This document shows positions 9,209-18,886 of a DNA stretch of 64,000 bases, one piece after another (position 1 is the stretch's first letter; each line of letters begins with the position of its first letter). The notes under the pieces were generated by a model. It was given only the letters and a program-made list of their open reading frames with translations, was not told where the DNA came from and ran no database searches. The stretch is taken from NCBI GenBank assembly GCA_023437715.1, contig JAEZFK010000005.1, positions 135,391 through 199,390 of the forward strand, given 5' to 3'. The DNA comes from Bacillota bacterium (lineage in GTDB: Bacteria; Bacillota; Clostridia; Lachnospirales; Lachnospiraceae). The position numbers and the translations under genes are program-made.

Positions 9209-9493
9209 ATGCAGATTACAGACGTGAGGGTAAGACGTATCGAAAAAGAAGGCAAAATGAAAGCAATTGTTTCCATTACGTTGGATAACGAATTTGTTAT
9301 TCATGACATCAAGGTAATAGAAGGGGAAAAGGGACTGTTCATTGCCATGCCGAGCCGTAAGGCTGCCGATGGGGAATACCGGGACATCGCCCATCCCATT
9401 AATTCCAATACGCGGGATATGATTCAGAAGATTATTCTGGACAAATATGAGACCACAACGTTGGATATGCCGGATGCAGAAGCGTTCTCTTAA
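9209..9493 (+). CDS. spoVG: SpoVG, septation / RNA-binding regulator
   Basis: Small conserved protein (94 residues) that affects septation and sporulation in Bacillus and binds nucleic acid in several Gram-positives. It begins MQITDVRVR and carries the typical FVIHDIKVIEGEKGLFIAMPSRK core (about 31-53) and the AHPI segment. I place the start at 9209, preceded by AAGGGG; an in-frame ATG at 9170 would add 13 residues not usual in the family. It lies 76 bases after glgD without an obvious separate promoter, and is followed by a strong terminator, so it may be co-transcribed with the glycogen genes. Confidence 0.93.
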   Translation: MQITDVRVRRIEKEGKMKAIVSITLDNEFVIHDIKVIEGEKGLFIAMPSRKAADGEYRDIAHPINSNTRDMIQKIILDKYETTTLDMPDAEAFS

Positions 9494-9507
9494 TTGTAAT
9501 TTTAAGT

Positions 9508-9546
9508 CCGCAGGCCAGATTCTGATCTTGCCTGCGGCTTTTTTCG
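9508..9546 (+). terminator. terminator after spoVG
   Basis: CCGCAGGC (9508-9515) pairs with GCCTGCGG (9530-9537), followed by CTTTTTTC. A clear intrinsic terminator. Confidence 0.9.
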
Positions 9547-9572
9547 CCGCCTCAATCATTTTTAATACGGGA

Positions 9573-9602
9573 TTTACACCGGACTGCTTTTGGCGTTATA
9601 AT
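9573..9602 (+). promoter_or_regulatory. promoter of ddh
   Basis: TTTACA (9573-9578), 18-base spacer, TATAAT (9597-9602), about 58 bases before the ddh start. Confidence 0.7.
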
Positions 9603-9660
9603 ATAAGCTGAAAATTTTGGAAAAGTAAGTCCAGAGAGCGTGGGCGGAAAAGAGGAGAAT

Positions 9661-10647
9661 ATGACGATTAAAATAGGCATTTTAGGTTATGGAAATCTGG
9701 GACGGGGAGTGGAGTGCGCGATTCGTCACAATCCCGATATGGAGCTTGCGGCTGTATTTACCAGAAGGGCTCCGGAAACACTGAAGCTTTTAACTCCGGG
9801 CGTAAAGGCTTATCCGGTTCAGGATGCTGTTTTAAAAAAGGATGACATTGATGTGATAATTATCTGCGGAGGAAGCGCCACCGATCTTCCGGTACAGACG
9901 CCTCAGCTGGTAAAGGATTTTAACGTAGTGGACAGCTTTGACACCCATGCGAAGATTCCCCAGCATTTTGAAGCGGTGGATGAGGCTGCGAAAGAGGGAA
10001 ATAAGGTGGGAATCATTTCCGCAGGCTGGGACCCGGGCATGTTCTCCTTAAACCGGTTATATGCAGGCGCCATTCTGCCGGGAGGCCATGACTATACGTT
10101 CTGGGGCAGAGGCGTGAGCCAGGGCCATTCCGACGCCATCCGCAGAATCGAAGGGGTAAAGGATGCCAGGCAGTATACTATTCCTGTGGAGAGCGCTCTG
10201 GAAGCGGTGCGCAGAGGAGAAGCGCCGGAGCTTACCACCAGGGAAAAGCATACCCGTGAATGCTTTGTAGTGGCGGAAGAGGGAGCTGACCTTGAAAAAA
10301 TTAAAAATGAGATCGTGACCATGCCCAATTATTTTGCAGATTATGATACGACCGTTCACTTTGTCAGCGAAGAGGAGCTGATGCGCGACCATAAGGGAAT
10401 TCCTCACGGCGGATTTGTGATTCGGACAGGAACCACAGGCTGGGAGGATGGGAACAGCCATGTGATCGAATACGGCTTAAAGCTGGATTCCAATCCGGAA
10501 TTTACCGCTTCTGTGCTGGCTGCCTGCGCAAGGGCCGCTTACCGTATGAATCAGGAGGGCCAGAAAGGCTGCAAGACCTTATTTGACATTGCCCCGGCTT
10601 ATTTGAGCCCTCAGAGCGGGGAAGAGCTTAGAAAGCATTTGCTGTGA
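9661..10647 (+). CDS. ddh: meso-diaminopimelate D-dehydrogenase
   Basis: NADPH enzyme that aminates tetrahydrodipicolinate directly to meso-diaminopimelate, giving lysine and peptidoglycan precursor in one step. The N-terminal Rossmann motif GILGYGNLGRGVE (about residues 7-19) and the family hallmark FWGRGVSQGHSDAIRRI (about 143-159) are visible. The product is 328 residues, the normal length. The ATG at 9661 has AGAGGAG upstream; a GTG seven codons earlier lies too close to that site. It has its own promoter. Use of this shortcut is known in a limited set of bacteria, including many Clostridia. Confidence 0.93.
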   Translation: MTIKIGILGYGNLGRGVECAIRHNPDMELAAVFTRRAPETLKLLTPGVKAYPVQDAVLKKDDIDVIIICGGSATDLPVQTPQLVKDFNVVDSFDTHAKIPQHFEAVDEAAKEGNKVGIISAGWDPGMFSLNRLYAGAILPGGHDYTFWGRGVSQGHSDAIRRIEGVKDARQYTIPVESALEAVRRGEAPELTTREKHTRECFVVAEEGADLEKIKNEIVTMPNYFADYDTTVHFVSEEELMRDHKGIPHGGFVIRTGTTGWEDGNSHVIEYGLKLDSNPEFTASVLAACARAAYRMNQEGQKGCKTLFDIAPAYLSPQSGEELRKHLL

Positions 10648-10721
10648 CCGGGGAAAGTGATTACGTAAGGTGATTTCAGATAATATTTTCAGATAAATGA
10701 TTTAGACAGGAGGACTTTAAA

Positions 10722-11132
10722 ATGGCAGTAACGAAGGAAATGGTCCTGTACTACCAGCCGGAAAAGGACAAGCAGGACGGAAATGGTACGAAAGCTGCAA
10801 AATTAAAGTCCGTTCTGGTCCGGATGGGAATACGGATTAAAAATATTTCCCCGGACCAGACTAACCAGACCGTGGGATATCTGGCTGGCTATGACGGCTT
10901 TGAGGAGCAGGCGGGGGAAGAGGCAGTGCCTGTGGATGAGGAGATCCTGGTTATGAAAAATTTCTCCAACCACCGGATTGACGAGCTGCTTATGAACTTA
11001 AGGCGGGCCGGAGTTCCGAAAATCGCTTTAAAGGCGGTCATAACCGATACCAACTGCAAATGGAAATTCAGCGATCTGTATCAGGAGCTTAAGAAAGAGC
11101 ATGATGCAATGTCCGGGAAAAAAGAGCCATGA
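10722..11132 (+). CDS. DUF3783-like protein
   Basis: A 136-residue cytoplasmic protein with no signal peptide or membrane segment. The C-terminal half (EEILVMKNFSNHRIDELLMNLRRAGV, about 70-95) resembles the DUF3783 family as I remember it; no function is known to me. The GVPKIALKAVITDTNCKW segment is well ordered and likely the conserved core. A good AGGAGG site precedes the start. Its stop overlaps the start of the ABC exporter gene (ATGA at 11129), so it is translationally coupled to the exporter and may be a co-factor for it. Confidence 0.7.
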   Translation: MAVTKEMVLYYQPEKDKQDGNGTKAAKLKSVLVRMGIRIKNISPDQTNQTVGYLAGYDGFEEQAGEEAVPVDEEILVMKNFSNHRIDELLMNLRRAGVPKIALKAVITDTNCKWKFSDLYQELKKEHDAMSGKKEP

Positions 11133-12844
11133 AAAGAATAGCAGCTTACTATTTAAAGCCCTATTATCTTCGGATGATCATGGGCTTTTTTATTAAATTT
11201 ACGGGGACGCTTATGGATTTATTTCTTCCCTGGACCCTGGCTCATATGATCGACCAGGTGATTCCTGCGGGCAGGAGAGGGGAAATATTTTTATGGGGTT
11301 TATTCATGCTGGCCAGCTCCATTCTGGCGGTGACCTTCAGCGTCATTGCCAACCGTATGGCCTCCAGGGTGTCCAGCGACGTCATTTATACCATCCGGGA
11401 GGATTTGTTCCGCAAGGTCATGTATTTGTCCAACCGGCAGGTGGATGAGATCACAAGGCCATCCCTCATATCCAGGCTGACCAGCGACACCTATAATGTC
11501 CACCAGATGCTGACAAGGATCCAGCGGCTGGGAGTGAGGGCGCCCATTCTTCTTGTGGGCGGCATTGTCATGACCCTTATTCTGGACCCTGTGCTTGCCT
11601 GCGTGCTTTTGGTCTCTCTTCCTCTTTTGGCAGCAGTGGTCATATTTGTTTCCAGAAAGAGTATCCCCATGTTTTTTGAGCTTCAGGAGAGCGTAGACAG
11701 CTTTGTGCGGCTGGTGCGGGAGGATATTGCAGGAATCCGGGTCATAAAGGCCTTGTCCAAGGAGGACTGCGAAAGAGAACGGTTTGACAAAATCAACGGG
11801 GAAGTGGTGGACAGGGAGCGCCGTGCTACGGTAACTACAGCCATCACCAATCCTGCCATGAACTTATTTCTCAATGTAGGCCTGGTGTTTGTGATCTTTG
11901 CAGGCGCATACCGGGTGAATCAGGGGCTTACGGCAGTTGGGGCCATCCTGGCTTTCCTGACCTATTTTACTATTATTTTAAATGCCCTCATGTCTATTTC
12001 CAAAATGTTCATCATCATTTCCAAGGCCACCGCTTCTGCGAAGCGGATTGACCTGGTGCTGGAGGGTGAGGAGGAGTCCGTGCTTTTTGCCGCCGAGCCC
12101 GGGCAGGAGAATGAAGCGGATGAGTTTTATCTGGAATTTGACCGGGTATCCTTTTCCTACAATAAATCCAAGGATAATTTAAAGGACATCAGCTTCCGTT
12201 TAAAAAAAGGGGAGACTCTGGGCATTATCGGAGCCACGGGTTCGGGAAAGTCCACCATCGTAAACCTGCTTATGGGGTTTTATCATGTGGACCGGGGGTT
12301 CATCTACATTGAAGGGCAGGACATCCGGACCATGAATCTTTCTGATTTGAGAAAACGGTTTGGTGCGGTATTCCAAAATGATGTGATATTTGAGGACACC
12401 ATCCTGGAAAATGTCCGCATGGGGAGGAATATCACCAGAAGTGAGGCGGAGGAAGCCGCCGGCTTTGCCAGAGCCCGTGAGTTCATAGAAGAAAAGGGCG
12501 GAATTGATGAAAAGCTGGACATCCGGGGAGCCAATTTAAGCGGGGGTCAGAAGCAGAGGATATTCATTGCCAGAGCCCTGGCCGGACATCCGGACATCCT
12601 TATTTTAGATGATTCCTCAAGCGCTCTGGATTATAAGACCGATGCGGACTTAAGAAAAGAGCTTAAAGAGCATTTTGCAGACACCACCTGCATTGTGGTG
12701 GCCCAGCGCATCAGCTCGGTTATGGGTGCGGACCATATTATGGTTCTGGAAGATGGAGGCGTAATCGGTTATGGAAGCCACGAGGAGCTGATGAAGGACT
12801 GTGAGGTCTACCGGGAAATCGGAAAGTCCCAGATGGGAGCGTAA
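11129..12844 (+). CDS. ABC exporter half-transporter, subunit with degenerate ATPase site
   Basis: Type IV ABC exporter: about six membrane helices (residues 1-320) fused to a nucleotide-binding domain. Walker A GATGSGKST is near 367-375 and signature LSGGQ near 470. The catalytic-site residues are altered: Walker B ends in ILILDD, with Asp in place of the catalytic Glu, and the switch histidine is Gln (VAQR, about 524). This is the pattern of the inactive-site subunit in heterodimeric exporters such as TM287/288 or BmrC/BmrD. It overlaps the DUF3783-like gene and is 14 bases before the partner subunit. The substrate is unknown. Confidence 0.9.
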   Translation: MKRIAAYYLKPYYLRMIMGFFIKFTGTLMDLFLPWTLAHMIDQVIPAGRRGEIFLWGLFMLASSILAVTFSVIANRMASRVSSDVIYTIREDLFRKVMYLSNRQVDEITRPSLISRLTSDTYNVHQMLTRIQRLGVRAPILLVGGIVMTLILDPVLACVLLVSLPLLAAVVIFVSRKSIPMFFELQESVDSFVRLVREDIAGIRVIKALSKEDCERERFDKINGEVVDRERRATVTTAITNPAMNLFLNVGLVFVIFAGAYRVNQGLTAVGAILAFLTYFTIILNALMSISKMFIIISKATASAKRIDLVLEGEEESVLFAAEPGQENEADEFYLEFDRVSFSYNKSKDNLKDISFRLKKGETLGIIGATGSGKSTIVNLLMGFYHVDRGFIYIEGQDIRTMNLSDLRKRFGAVFQNDVIFEDTILENVRMGRNITRSEAEEAAGFARAREFIEEKGGIDEKLDIRGANLSGGQKQRIFIARALAGHPDILILDDSSSALDYKTDADLRKELKEHFADTTCIVVAQRISSVMGADHIMVLEDGGVIGYGSHEELMKDCEVYREIGKSQMGA

Positions 12845-12858
12845 AGGAGTGAAGAAAG

Positions 12859-14664
12859 ATGGGAAAATCAAGGGATAATCAGGCAGCCGGGACGGTTGGG
12901 GCCATCCGGGCTCTGGGGGCCAGGAAGAATACCATACTGCGGCTGGGAGGCTATATGATGCAGTACCGTTTTCTTCTGATGCTGGCGCTTTTCATGACCA
13001 TAGGGAGCAACCTGCTGGCCCTCATAGGGCCCATGCTGTCAGGCTACGCCATTGACGCCATTGAGCCGGGAAAGGGAAACGTGGATTTTAACCGGGTGTT
13101 TTATTACGCAGGGCTGATGGCCCTCTTTTATGCGGTGTCTTCTGTTTTGTCCTACGCCCTTTCCGTTCTCATGATCACCATCAGCCGAAAAGTGGTGTAC
13201 CGAATGAGAAAGGATGTGTTCGACCGGATGCTGGCTCTTCCGGCAGGCTATTATGACATGCATCAGACAGGGGATATTATCAGCCGTATTTCCTATGACA
13301 TTGATACGGTCAATGAATCCCTTTCCAGCGACTTGATACAGCTTCTGACCACCGTGGTCACGGTGACAGGGGCATTTTATATGATGGTGGTCATTTCGCC
13401 CAGGCTTGTACTGGTTTTTGTATTTACGGTGCCGTTATCGGCCATTATCACCCGTTTTATTACCAGCAGGACAAGGCCATTGTTTAATGCCCGTTCCTCA
13501 AGCCTTGGAACGCTTAACGGCTTTGCGGAGGAAAAGGTTTCGGGCCAGAAAACCATAAAGGCTTACTGCGGGGAAGAGGATATGATCGGCAAATTCGGGG
13601 AGAAAAACAGGGATGCCGTGGAAAGCTATTACCGGGCTGAGTACTATGGAAGCATGGCAGGTCCGATGGTAAACTTCATAAACAATTTATCCCTGACCCT
13701 CATAAGCGTATTCGGAGCCTTTTTATATTTGTTCGGGATGATGACCGTGGGCCAGATTTCTTCTTTTGTTCTCTATTCGAGGAAATTTTCCGGTCCTATC
13801 AATGAAGCCGCCAATATCATAAATGATATCCAGTCCTCCCTTGCGGCGGCGGAGCGGGTATTTAAGCTGCTGGATGAGATGCCTGAGATGGAGGATCAGA
13901 CGGATGCCCTGCCCATAGGAGAATGGGAGGGGGGCGTGAAAGGTTCTGTGGAATTCTCCCATGTGGATTTTGGTTATGAACCCGGAAAGCCCATTCTCCG
14001 GGACTTATGCTTAAAGGCGGAGCCGGGAAAGCTGATTGCGGTTGTAGGCTCCACCGGGGCGGGAAAAACCACCCTCATCAATCTTTTAATGCGTTTTTAT
14101 GAGGCAGATCAGGGGGAAATCTTCATTGACGGCAGGGAGGTTCATGGCATAACCAGAAAAAGCTTAAGAAAGGCCTTTGCCATGGTGCTGCAGGACACCT
14201 GGCTGTTTCAGGGAACCATCTATGAAAATTTGGCCTACGGCAGGGAGAATGCCACCATGGAAGAGGTAGAGGAGGCGGCCAGAGCTGCACACATCCACTC
14301 TTTCATCGAGAAGCTGCCGGCCGGCTATGAGACCGTGTTAAAGGAAGACGGGACCAACATTTCAAAGGGACAGAAGCAGCTTCTGACCATTGCCCGGGCC
14401 ATGCTGCTGGATTCGAAAATGCTCATACTGGATGAGGCCACTTCCAACGTGGATACAAGGACCGAGGTCCGCATCCAGGAAGCCATGCGCCGCCTGATGG
14501 AAGGAAAGACCTGCTTTGTCATCGCTCACCGCCTTTCTACCATTCAGAATGCGGATCAGATTGTGGTGCTGGATCATGGGGAGATAGCGGAACAGGGTGA
14601 CCATGAAAGCCTGATGAAGAAAAAAGGGATTTATTATGAGATGGTGAGGGCGCAATGGAATTAA
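12859..14664 (+). CDS. ABC exporter half-transporter, partner subunit with catalytic Walker B
   Basis: Second half of the heterodimer: membrane domain (about residues 30-330), then a nucleotide-binding domain with Walker A GSTGAGKTT (about 397-405), Walker B LILDEATS with the catalytic Glu (about 522-529) and the switch His in VIAHR. Its signature is ISKGQ instead of LSGGQ. A site made of subunit one Walker A/B plus this weakened signature would be the degenerate one; the other composite site is fully canonical. A GGAGTG site lies just before the start. The complementary damage in the two subunits is strong evidence that they work as a pair. Confidence 0.9.
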   Translation: MGKSRDNQAAGTVGAIRALGARKNTILRLGGYMMQYRFLLMLALFMTIGSNLLALIGPMLSGYAIDAIEPGKGNVDFNRVFYYAGLMALFYAVSSVLSYALSVLMITISRKVVYRMRKDVFDRMLALPAGYYDMHQTGDIISRISYDIDTVNESLSSDLIQLLTTVVTVTGAFYMMVVISPRLVLVFVFTVPLSAIITRFITSRTRPLFNARSSSLGTLNGFAEEKVSGQKTIKAYCGEEDMIGKFGEKNRDAVESYYRAEYYGSMAGPMVNFINNLSLTLISVFGAFLYLFGMMTVGQISSFVLYSRKFSGPINEAANIINDIQSSLAAAERVFKLLDEMPEMEDQTDALPIGEWEGGVKGSVEFSHVDFGYEPGKPILRDLCLKAEPGKLIAVVGSTGAGKTTLINLLMRFYEADQGEIFIDGREVHGITRKSLRKAFAMVLQDTWLFQGTIYENLAYGRENATMEEVEEAARAAHIHSFIEKLPAGYETVLKEDGTNISKGQKQLLTIARAMLLDSKMLILDEATSNVDTRTEVRIQEAMRRLMEGKTCFVIAHRLSTIQNADQIVVLDHGEIAEQGDHESLMKKKGIYYEMVRAQWN

Positions 14665-14726
14665 AGGGAGCGCTGCACAGTGAGCCGAAATCCTTATGAT
14701 TTTGGCTTAAGAGCAGCACTCCCTTT
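14663..14726. terminator. bidirectional terminator after the ABC exporter
   Basis: AAAGGGAGCGCTGC (14663-14676) pairs with GCAGCACTCCCTTT (14713-14726), with an inner GAGCCGAAATC/GATTTTGGCTT stem. It lies between convergent genes. Confidence 0.85.
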
Positions 14727-14739
14727 CACTTTTTAAATT

Positions 14740-15489
14740 CTACTGGTAATCACAGACATTTGCCCATCTTTGAAGAAGCTCTGCCTCTTCCGGTCTCTTC
14801 TTGGACAGCTGTGCGGCAGCCACCATAGGCAGCCAGGTCTGTACATATTTTTTCGCTGTTCCTGTCTTTTTGCAGAATAAGTCTATGTACATATCCGCTT
14901 TTTTCTGATCCTGAAGACAGAAGAGCAGATAGGTTCTGGCAACATCCGCGCTGGCATTTCCCTGGGTCGCATGAACCCAGTCTAAAACGAACATGGTTCC
15001 GTCATCCTTTACGATGATGTTGGTGGGATTAAAGTCGCCATGGCACAGCTTGGTGTGCTTCGGCATGCTGTCAAGCTGGGTGCGCATGTCATACCGTGTC
15101 ACGTCGCCAAGTTCCTCCGTGTCCAGAATCTGTCTTGACATCTTATCTTTCAGCTTATTTAAAAGGGGACACTGCTTTGCCAGAATGCTTAAGTGAAGAT
15201 CTACCATCTTCTCCATGTATTCCGGCAGTTTATCCGGGTTCTCATCCATGAGCTGCTGGAGAGTCTTTCCCTCAATGAAATCAAAGGTAATGGACCATTT
15301 GCCCTCATAGACGCCAACCTCTAATACCTTGGGAACGTTGACCCCGCCGACTTCCTCTACACGGGCGGTGATTAACGCTTCATTCAAAACCTCTGCTTTT
15401 GGGAAATCCGCATTAAAAACCTTGATCGCCCTGTCTCCGTCACGAAAGACCTTTTTTGTTGCTGTTGTAGCAATCAGTTCTGCTGCCAT
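14740..15489 (-). CDS. aminoglycoside phosphotransferase-like small-molecule kinase
   Basis: A 249-residue member of the APH/choline-kinase fold. The catalytic loop LCHGDFNPTNII (about 151-162) and the metal-binding LDWVHA (about 171-176) are present, and the N-lobe lysine is in RAIKVFN. I put the start at 15489 (MAAEL) because GGAAGGAGAGG precedes it; a start six codons earlier sits on that site. The substrate cannot be deduced: relatives phosphorylate aminoglycosides, sugars, choline or amino acids, and nothing next to it points to resistance. It is a single gene on the minus strand. Confidence 0.8.
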   Translation of the reverse strand: MAAELIATTATKKVFRDGDRAIKVFNADFPKAEVLNEALITARVEEVGGVNVPKVLEVGVYEGKWSITFDFIEGKTLQQLMDENPDKLPEYMEKMVDLHLSILAKQCPLLNKLKDKMSRQILDTEELGDVTRYDMRTQLDSMPKHTKLCHGDFNPTNIIVKDDGTMFVLDWVHATQGNASADVARTYLLFCLQDQKKADMYIDLFCKKTGTAKKYVQTWLPMVAAAQLSKKRPEEAELLQRWANVCDYQ

Positions 15490-15602
15490 ATAAACCTCTC
15501 CTTCCATTCATGAGTCGAAACCGTCATGCAGTATTTTTATACTTATATTTTACTACGAATTCCATAAAAAGTATAGCTTGTTTTGCAAGATAATCCGCGG
15601 AA

Positions 15603-17513
15603 TTAAAAACGAAAAACCGCAGCGCCGTAGGCTCCCAGTGGGTAGGCGATAGAATACTCCTGCTCATCCCATTTTTTCTTTTCCGCACGGCAGGAAAGGG
15701 CCTTTTCCCCCCGCCCGTACAGCCCGTGGCTTTCATCCAGCACAAGGGTATAGGTTCCCCGCTTGGGCACCCCTACCCGGAAATCAGGACGGGGAACCGG
15801 AGTGAAGTTTAATACGAACAGCAGACTGTTCTTACGGTCCCTGCTGTACCGTATAAAGCTGAATATGCTCCTGTCCCTGTCATCGGCATTGACCCAGGAA
15901 AAGCCTTCCCAGTCATAGTCCTTTTCATAGAGGGCCGGATATTTCTTATAAAGGTGGAGAAGCCCCTTAACGTAATCCTTAAGATCCTTTCCCAGAGGCT
16001 CGTCGGCCAGATACCAGTCCAGAGAGGTCTTTTCATCCCATTCGTGGAACTGTCCGAAGTCCTGTCCCATGAAAAGCAGCTTTTTCCCCGGATGTCCTAT
16101 CATAAACGTATAGCCTGCCTTTAAGTTGGCGAATTTGTCCTCCAGAAGTCCGGGCATTTTGTGGATCATGGAGCCCTTTAAATGGACGACCTCATCGTGG
16201 GACAATACCAGTATATACTTCTCACTGGTAAAATATGAGAGGCCGAAGGTCATCTTATGATGGTTGTATTTGCGGAAGTAGGGGTCTAGTTTCATATATT
16301 CCAGAAAATCGTGCATCCAGCCCATATTCCACTTAAAGGTAAATCCCAGGCCTCCATCCTCCGGATCTCCGGTCACTTTCGGCCAGGCAGTGGACTCCTC
16401 GGCAATGACCATGGCTCCGTTGCCCCGCCTTTCCATGACGCTGTTTAAATGCTTGAAGAATTCGATGGCTTCCAGGTTCTCATTACCACCGTTCCGGTTG
16501 GGAACCCATTCTCCCGGATTTCTTCCGTAGTCCAGATAGAGCATGGAAGCCACGGCATCCACCCTCAGTCCGTCCACATGGAATTTATCGATCCAGTAAA
16601 GGGCGTTGGCGATGAGAAAGTTGTCCACCTCGTATTTGCCGTAATCAAAGACCTTGGTTCCCCAGTCCGGATGCTCCCCCTTTCTGGGATCGGCATATTC
16701 GTAGCAGGGGCCTCCGTCAAAGTCTGCCAGCCCATGGGCGTCCTTTGGAAAATGGGCGGGAACCCAGTCCAGAAGAACTCCGATGCCTTTCTGGTGCATG
16801 TAATTCACGAAATACATGAATTCCTGAGGCGTTCCATAGCGGGAGGTAGGGGCGAAATATCCGGTCACCTGGTAGCCCCAGGAGCCGTCGTAGGGATGTT
16901 CTGCAATTCCCATGAGTTCCACATGGGTATAGCCCATATCCGATATGTATTCCGCCAGCTCGTGAGCGGCCTCCACATAGGTATAAAAGCCATCCTTTTC
17001 CTCTCGGCCTTTCTTTTTCCAGGACCCAAGATGGACCTCGTAGATGCTGACAGGTCCGTTCATGGCATTGGCCTCTTTCCGTTTTTCCATCCAGGCCTGG
17101 TCCTTCCACCGGAACCCGGATAAATCCGCTGTAATGGAAGCGGTGCTGGGCCTGTATTCCGCATGAAAAGCATAAGGATCTGCCTTAAACAGAATTTTCC
17201 CGCTCTTTGTGGCGATGGCGTATTTGTACAATTCTCCTGTGCCGACTCCCGGCACAAAGGCTTCCCAGATTCCCGAATCAGCAAGGGGAGTCATGGGATT
17301 GGCGTCGGGATTCCAGCCGTTAAAATCCCCGGTTACTCCCACCTGCTCCGCGTGAGGCGCCCATACGGCAAAATACATTCCGTCCTGTCCCTGATAATTT
17401 TGGGGATGGGCTCCCAGCTTTTCATAAACTTCATAATGCCTGCCGTTGTTGTAGAGGTATCGGTCTACCTCCGTGATAAAACCTGTTCCGATTTCCTTGC
17501 TGTTTTCTGCCAT
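15603..17513 (-). CDS. glgB: 1,4-alpha-glucan branching enzyme
   Basis: GH13 enzyme that adds alpha-1,6 branches to glycogen. It has an N-terminal CBM48 domain (about residues 35-130, VTGDFNGWNP), then the (beta/alpha)8 barrel with nucleophile Asp319 in GLRVDAVAS, acid/base Glu372 in VIAEEST, and the LSHDEVVH motif. At 636 residues it has family length. It begins four bases after the stop of the amylase-like gene on the same strand, so they are co-transcribed. It stands apart from glgC-glgD (over 7 kb away, opposite strand), so glycogen genes are split into at least two units here; no glgA or glgP lies in the window. Confidence 0.95.
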   Translation of the reverse strand: MAENSKEIGTGFITEVDRYLYNNGRHYEVYEKLGAHPQNYQGQDGMYFAVWAPHAEQVGVTGDFNGWNPDANPMTPLADSGIWEAFVPGVGTGELYKYAIATKSGKILFKADPYAFHAEYRPSTASITADLSGFRWKDQAWMEKRKEANAMNGPVSIYEVHLGSWKKKGREEKDGFYTYVEAAHELAEYISDMGYTHVELMGIAEHPYDGSWGYQVTGYFAPTSRYGTPQEFMYFVNYMHQKGIGVLLDWVPAHFPKDAHGLADFDGGPCYEYADPRKGEHPDWGTKVFDYGKYEVDNFLIANALYWIDKFHVDGLRVDAVASMLYLDYGRNPGEWVPNRNGGNENLEAIEFFKHLNSVMERRGNGAMVIAEESTAWPKVTGDPEDGGLGFTFKWNMGWMHDFLEYMKLDPYFRKYNHHKMTFGLSYFTSEKYILVLSHDEVVHLKGSMIHKMPGLLEDKFANLKAGYTFMIGHPGKKLLFMGQDFGQFHEWDEKTSLDWYLADEPLGKDLKDYVKGLLHLYKKYPALYEKDYDWEGFSWVNADDRDRSIFSFIRYSRDRKNSLLFVLNFTPVPRPDFRVGVPKRGTYTLVLDESHGLYGRGEKALSCRAEKKKWDEQEYSIAYPLGAYGAAVFRF

Positions 17514-17517
17514 TTGC

Positions 17518-18852
17518 TCACCCCTCCATGATTTTTAATATGACGCCCCGGTTTGCCGGTACGGTCACTTCTATCTTTAAGTCCCTGACGGGAAATGATG
17601 CACCGCTTAAAAGGTCCACCCCAATGTTTCCTTTCGACGGACAGGAGATGGATAAATATGCATCTTTTTCGTCGTTGTTTACCGCAGTAATAATGGCATG
17701 CCCCTCATAAATACGGGCAAAGGCGTACTGCCGGTTGGTGAGGAGAAGCTCCTGATATTTTCCAACGTGAAATTCCGGATTTTCTCCATGGATCTGTCCC
17801 AGCTTCCTGATAAATTCGGTCAGAGGACCGCTTAACCTCTCAATTTCAGAGCTGGCAATCCTGGGCCGAAGCTCCCCGTCGTCCCAGGGAGAGCGCTTCC
17901 CCTGCAGCCCGAACTCGCTGCCGTAGTAAATGGATGGAATGCCGGGCAGGGTGAATAATACTGTATACACAGGATAGAGGTGCTCCGGATCCCGCAGCTT
18001 GCTGGCGATCCGGTCCTCGTCATGATTGTCCACAAAGGTATAAAGCTGCAAACCGATGGCTTCCAGCCTTTTTACATTGTGGGCGATTTCAAAATAGTTA
18101 TGGTCGTTATGGCCTGAATAAATGCTCTTATGTAACTCATAGTTGGTGACGGAATGCAGTATGTCGCGGTTTACCCAGCGGCCGTATTCTCCGTGTATGA
18201 CCTCCCCCATGAGCCAGAAGTCTTCCTTCATGCCGCCGGTTTTTTCCCGAAGCTCTTTCATGAAGCCGAAATCCAGGACATTGGCGCAGTCTAAACGTAT
18301 GCCGTCGATATCAAAGGCATCGATCCAGAACTGTACCGTATCAAAGAGATACTGTCTTACCTGGGGATTGAAAAGATTTAAGCAGGGAAGCTCATAATGT
18401 CCCTGCCAGGCTTCGTAACCGAAAGGGTCACCGGGGGGACTGGTTCTTCCGAAATCAACACCCCGGTACCAGTCCCTGTAAGAGGAATTCTCCCGGTTAT
18501 TTACAATGTCCTGAAAGGCCCAGAATTCCCTCCCGGTGTGGTTGAAAACACCGTCAACCACCACTTTTATGCCCGCTTCATGGCACTGGAATACAAAATT
18601 CTGAAAGCCCCTCTTATCTCCCAGACGGCGGTCCACCATCCGGTAATCACGTGTATCATACCCATGTCCAGAGGATTCAAACAGCGGTCCGATGTAAACA
18701 GCGGTGCATCCAAGGGACCGGATATGGGGAATCCACTCACAAAGCTCCCCGAAGCGGTCTGTCACAGAGGTTTCTCTGTTTTCCTTTGGCGCGCCCACAA
18801 GCCCCAGGGGATATATATGATAAAAAATTCCCCTTTCATACCACTTGCTCAT
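17518..18852 (-). CDS. intracellular alpha-amylase family (GH13) glycosidase
   Basis: GH13 barrel enzyme of 444 residues. The catalytic triad is visible: nucleophile Asp188 in GIRLDCANV, acid/base Glu217 in LMGEVIHG, transition-state Asp278 in VDNHDEDR. There is no signal peptide, so it acts in the cytoplasm, probably on maltodextrins or glycogen breakdown products; the exact specificity (amylase, neopullulanase-like, cyclomaltodextrinase) is uncertain. I chose the start at 18852 because CTGGAGG precedes it by nine bases; the longer open frame upstream overlaps the DUF2508 gene and has no family likeness. It is followed after four bases by glgB. Confidence 0.88.
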   Translation of the reverse strand: MSKWYERGIFYHIYPLGLVGAPKENRETSVTDRFGELCEWIPHIRSLGCTAVYIGPLFESSGHGYDTRDYRMVDRRLGDKRGFQNFVFQCHEAGIKVVVDGVFNHTGREFWAFQDIVNNRENSSYRDWYRGVDFGRTSPPGDPFGYEAWQGHYELPCLNLFNPQVRQYLFDTVQFWIDAFDIDGIRLDCANVLDFGFMKELREKTGGMKEDFWLMGEVIHGEYGRWVNRDILHSVTNYELHKSIYSGHNDHNYFEIAHNVKRLEAIGLQLYTFVDNHDEDRIASKLRDPEHLYPVYTVLFTLPGIPSIYYGSEFGLQGKRSPWDDGELRPRIASSEIERLSGPLTEFIRKLGQIHGENPEFHVGKYQELLLTNRQYAFARIYEGHAIITAVNNDEKDAYLSISCPSKGNIGVDLLSGASFPVRDLKIEVTVPANRGVILKIMEG

Positions 18853-18886
18853 AAACTTGTCCTCCAGCTTTTCGTATTTTAGTATT

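Noticed and set aside
14740..15489. Antibiotic resistance gene
   Set aside because: The APH fold covers many metabolic kinases; no mobile element or resistance neighbour supports that reading.
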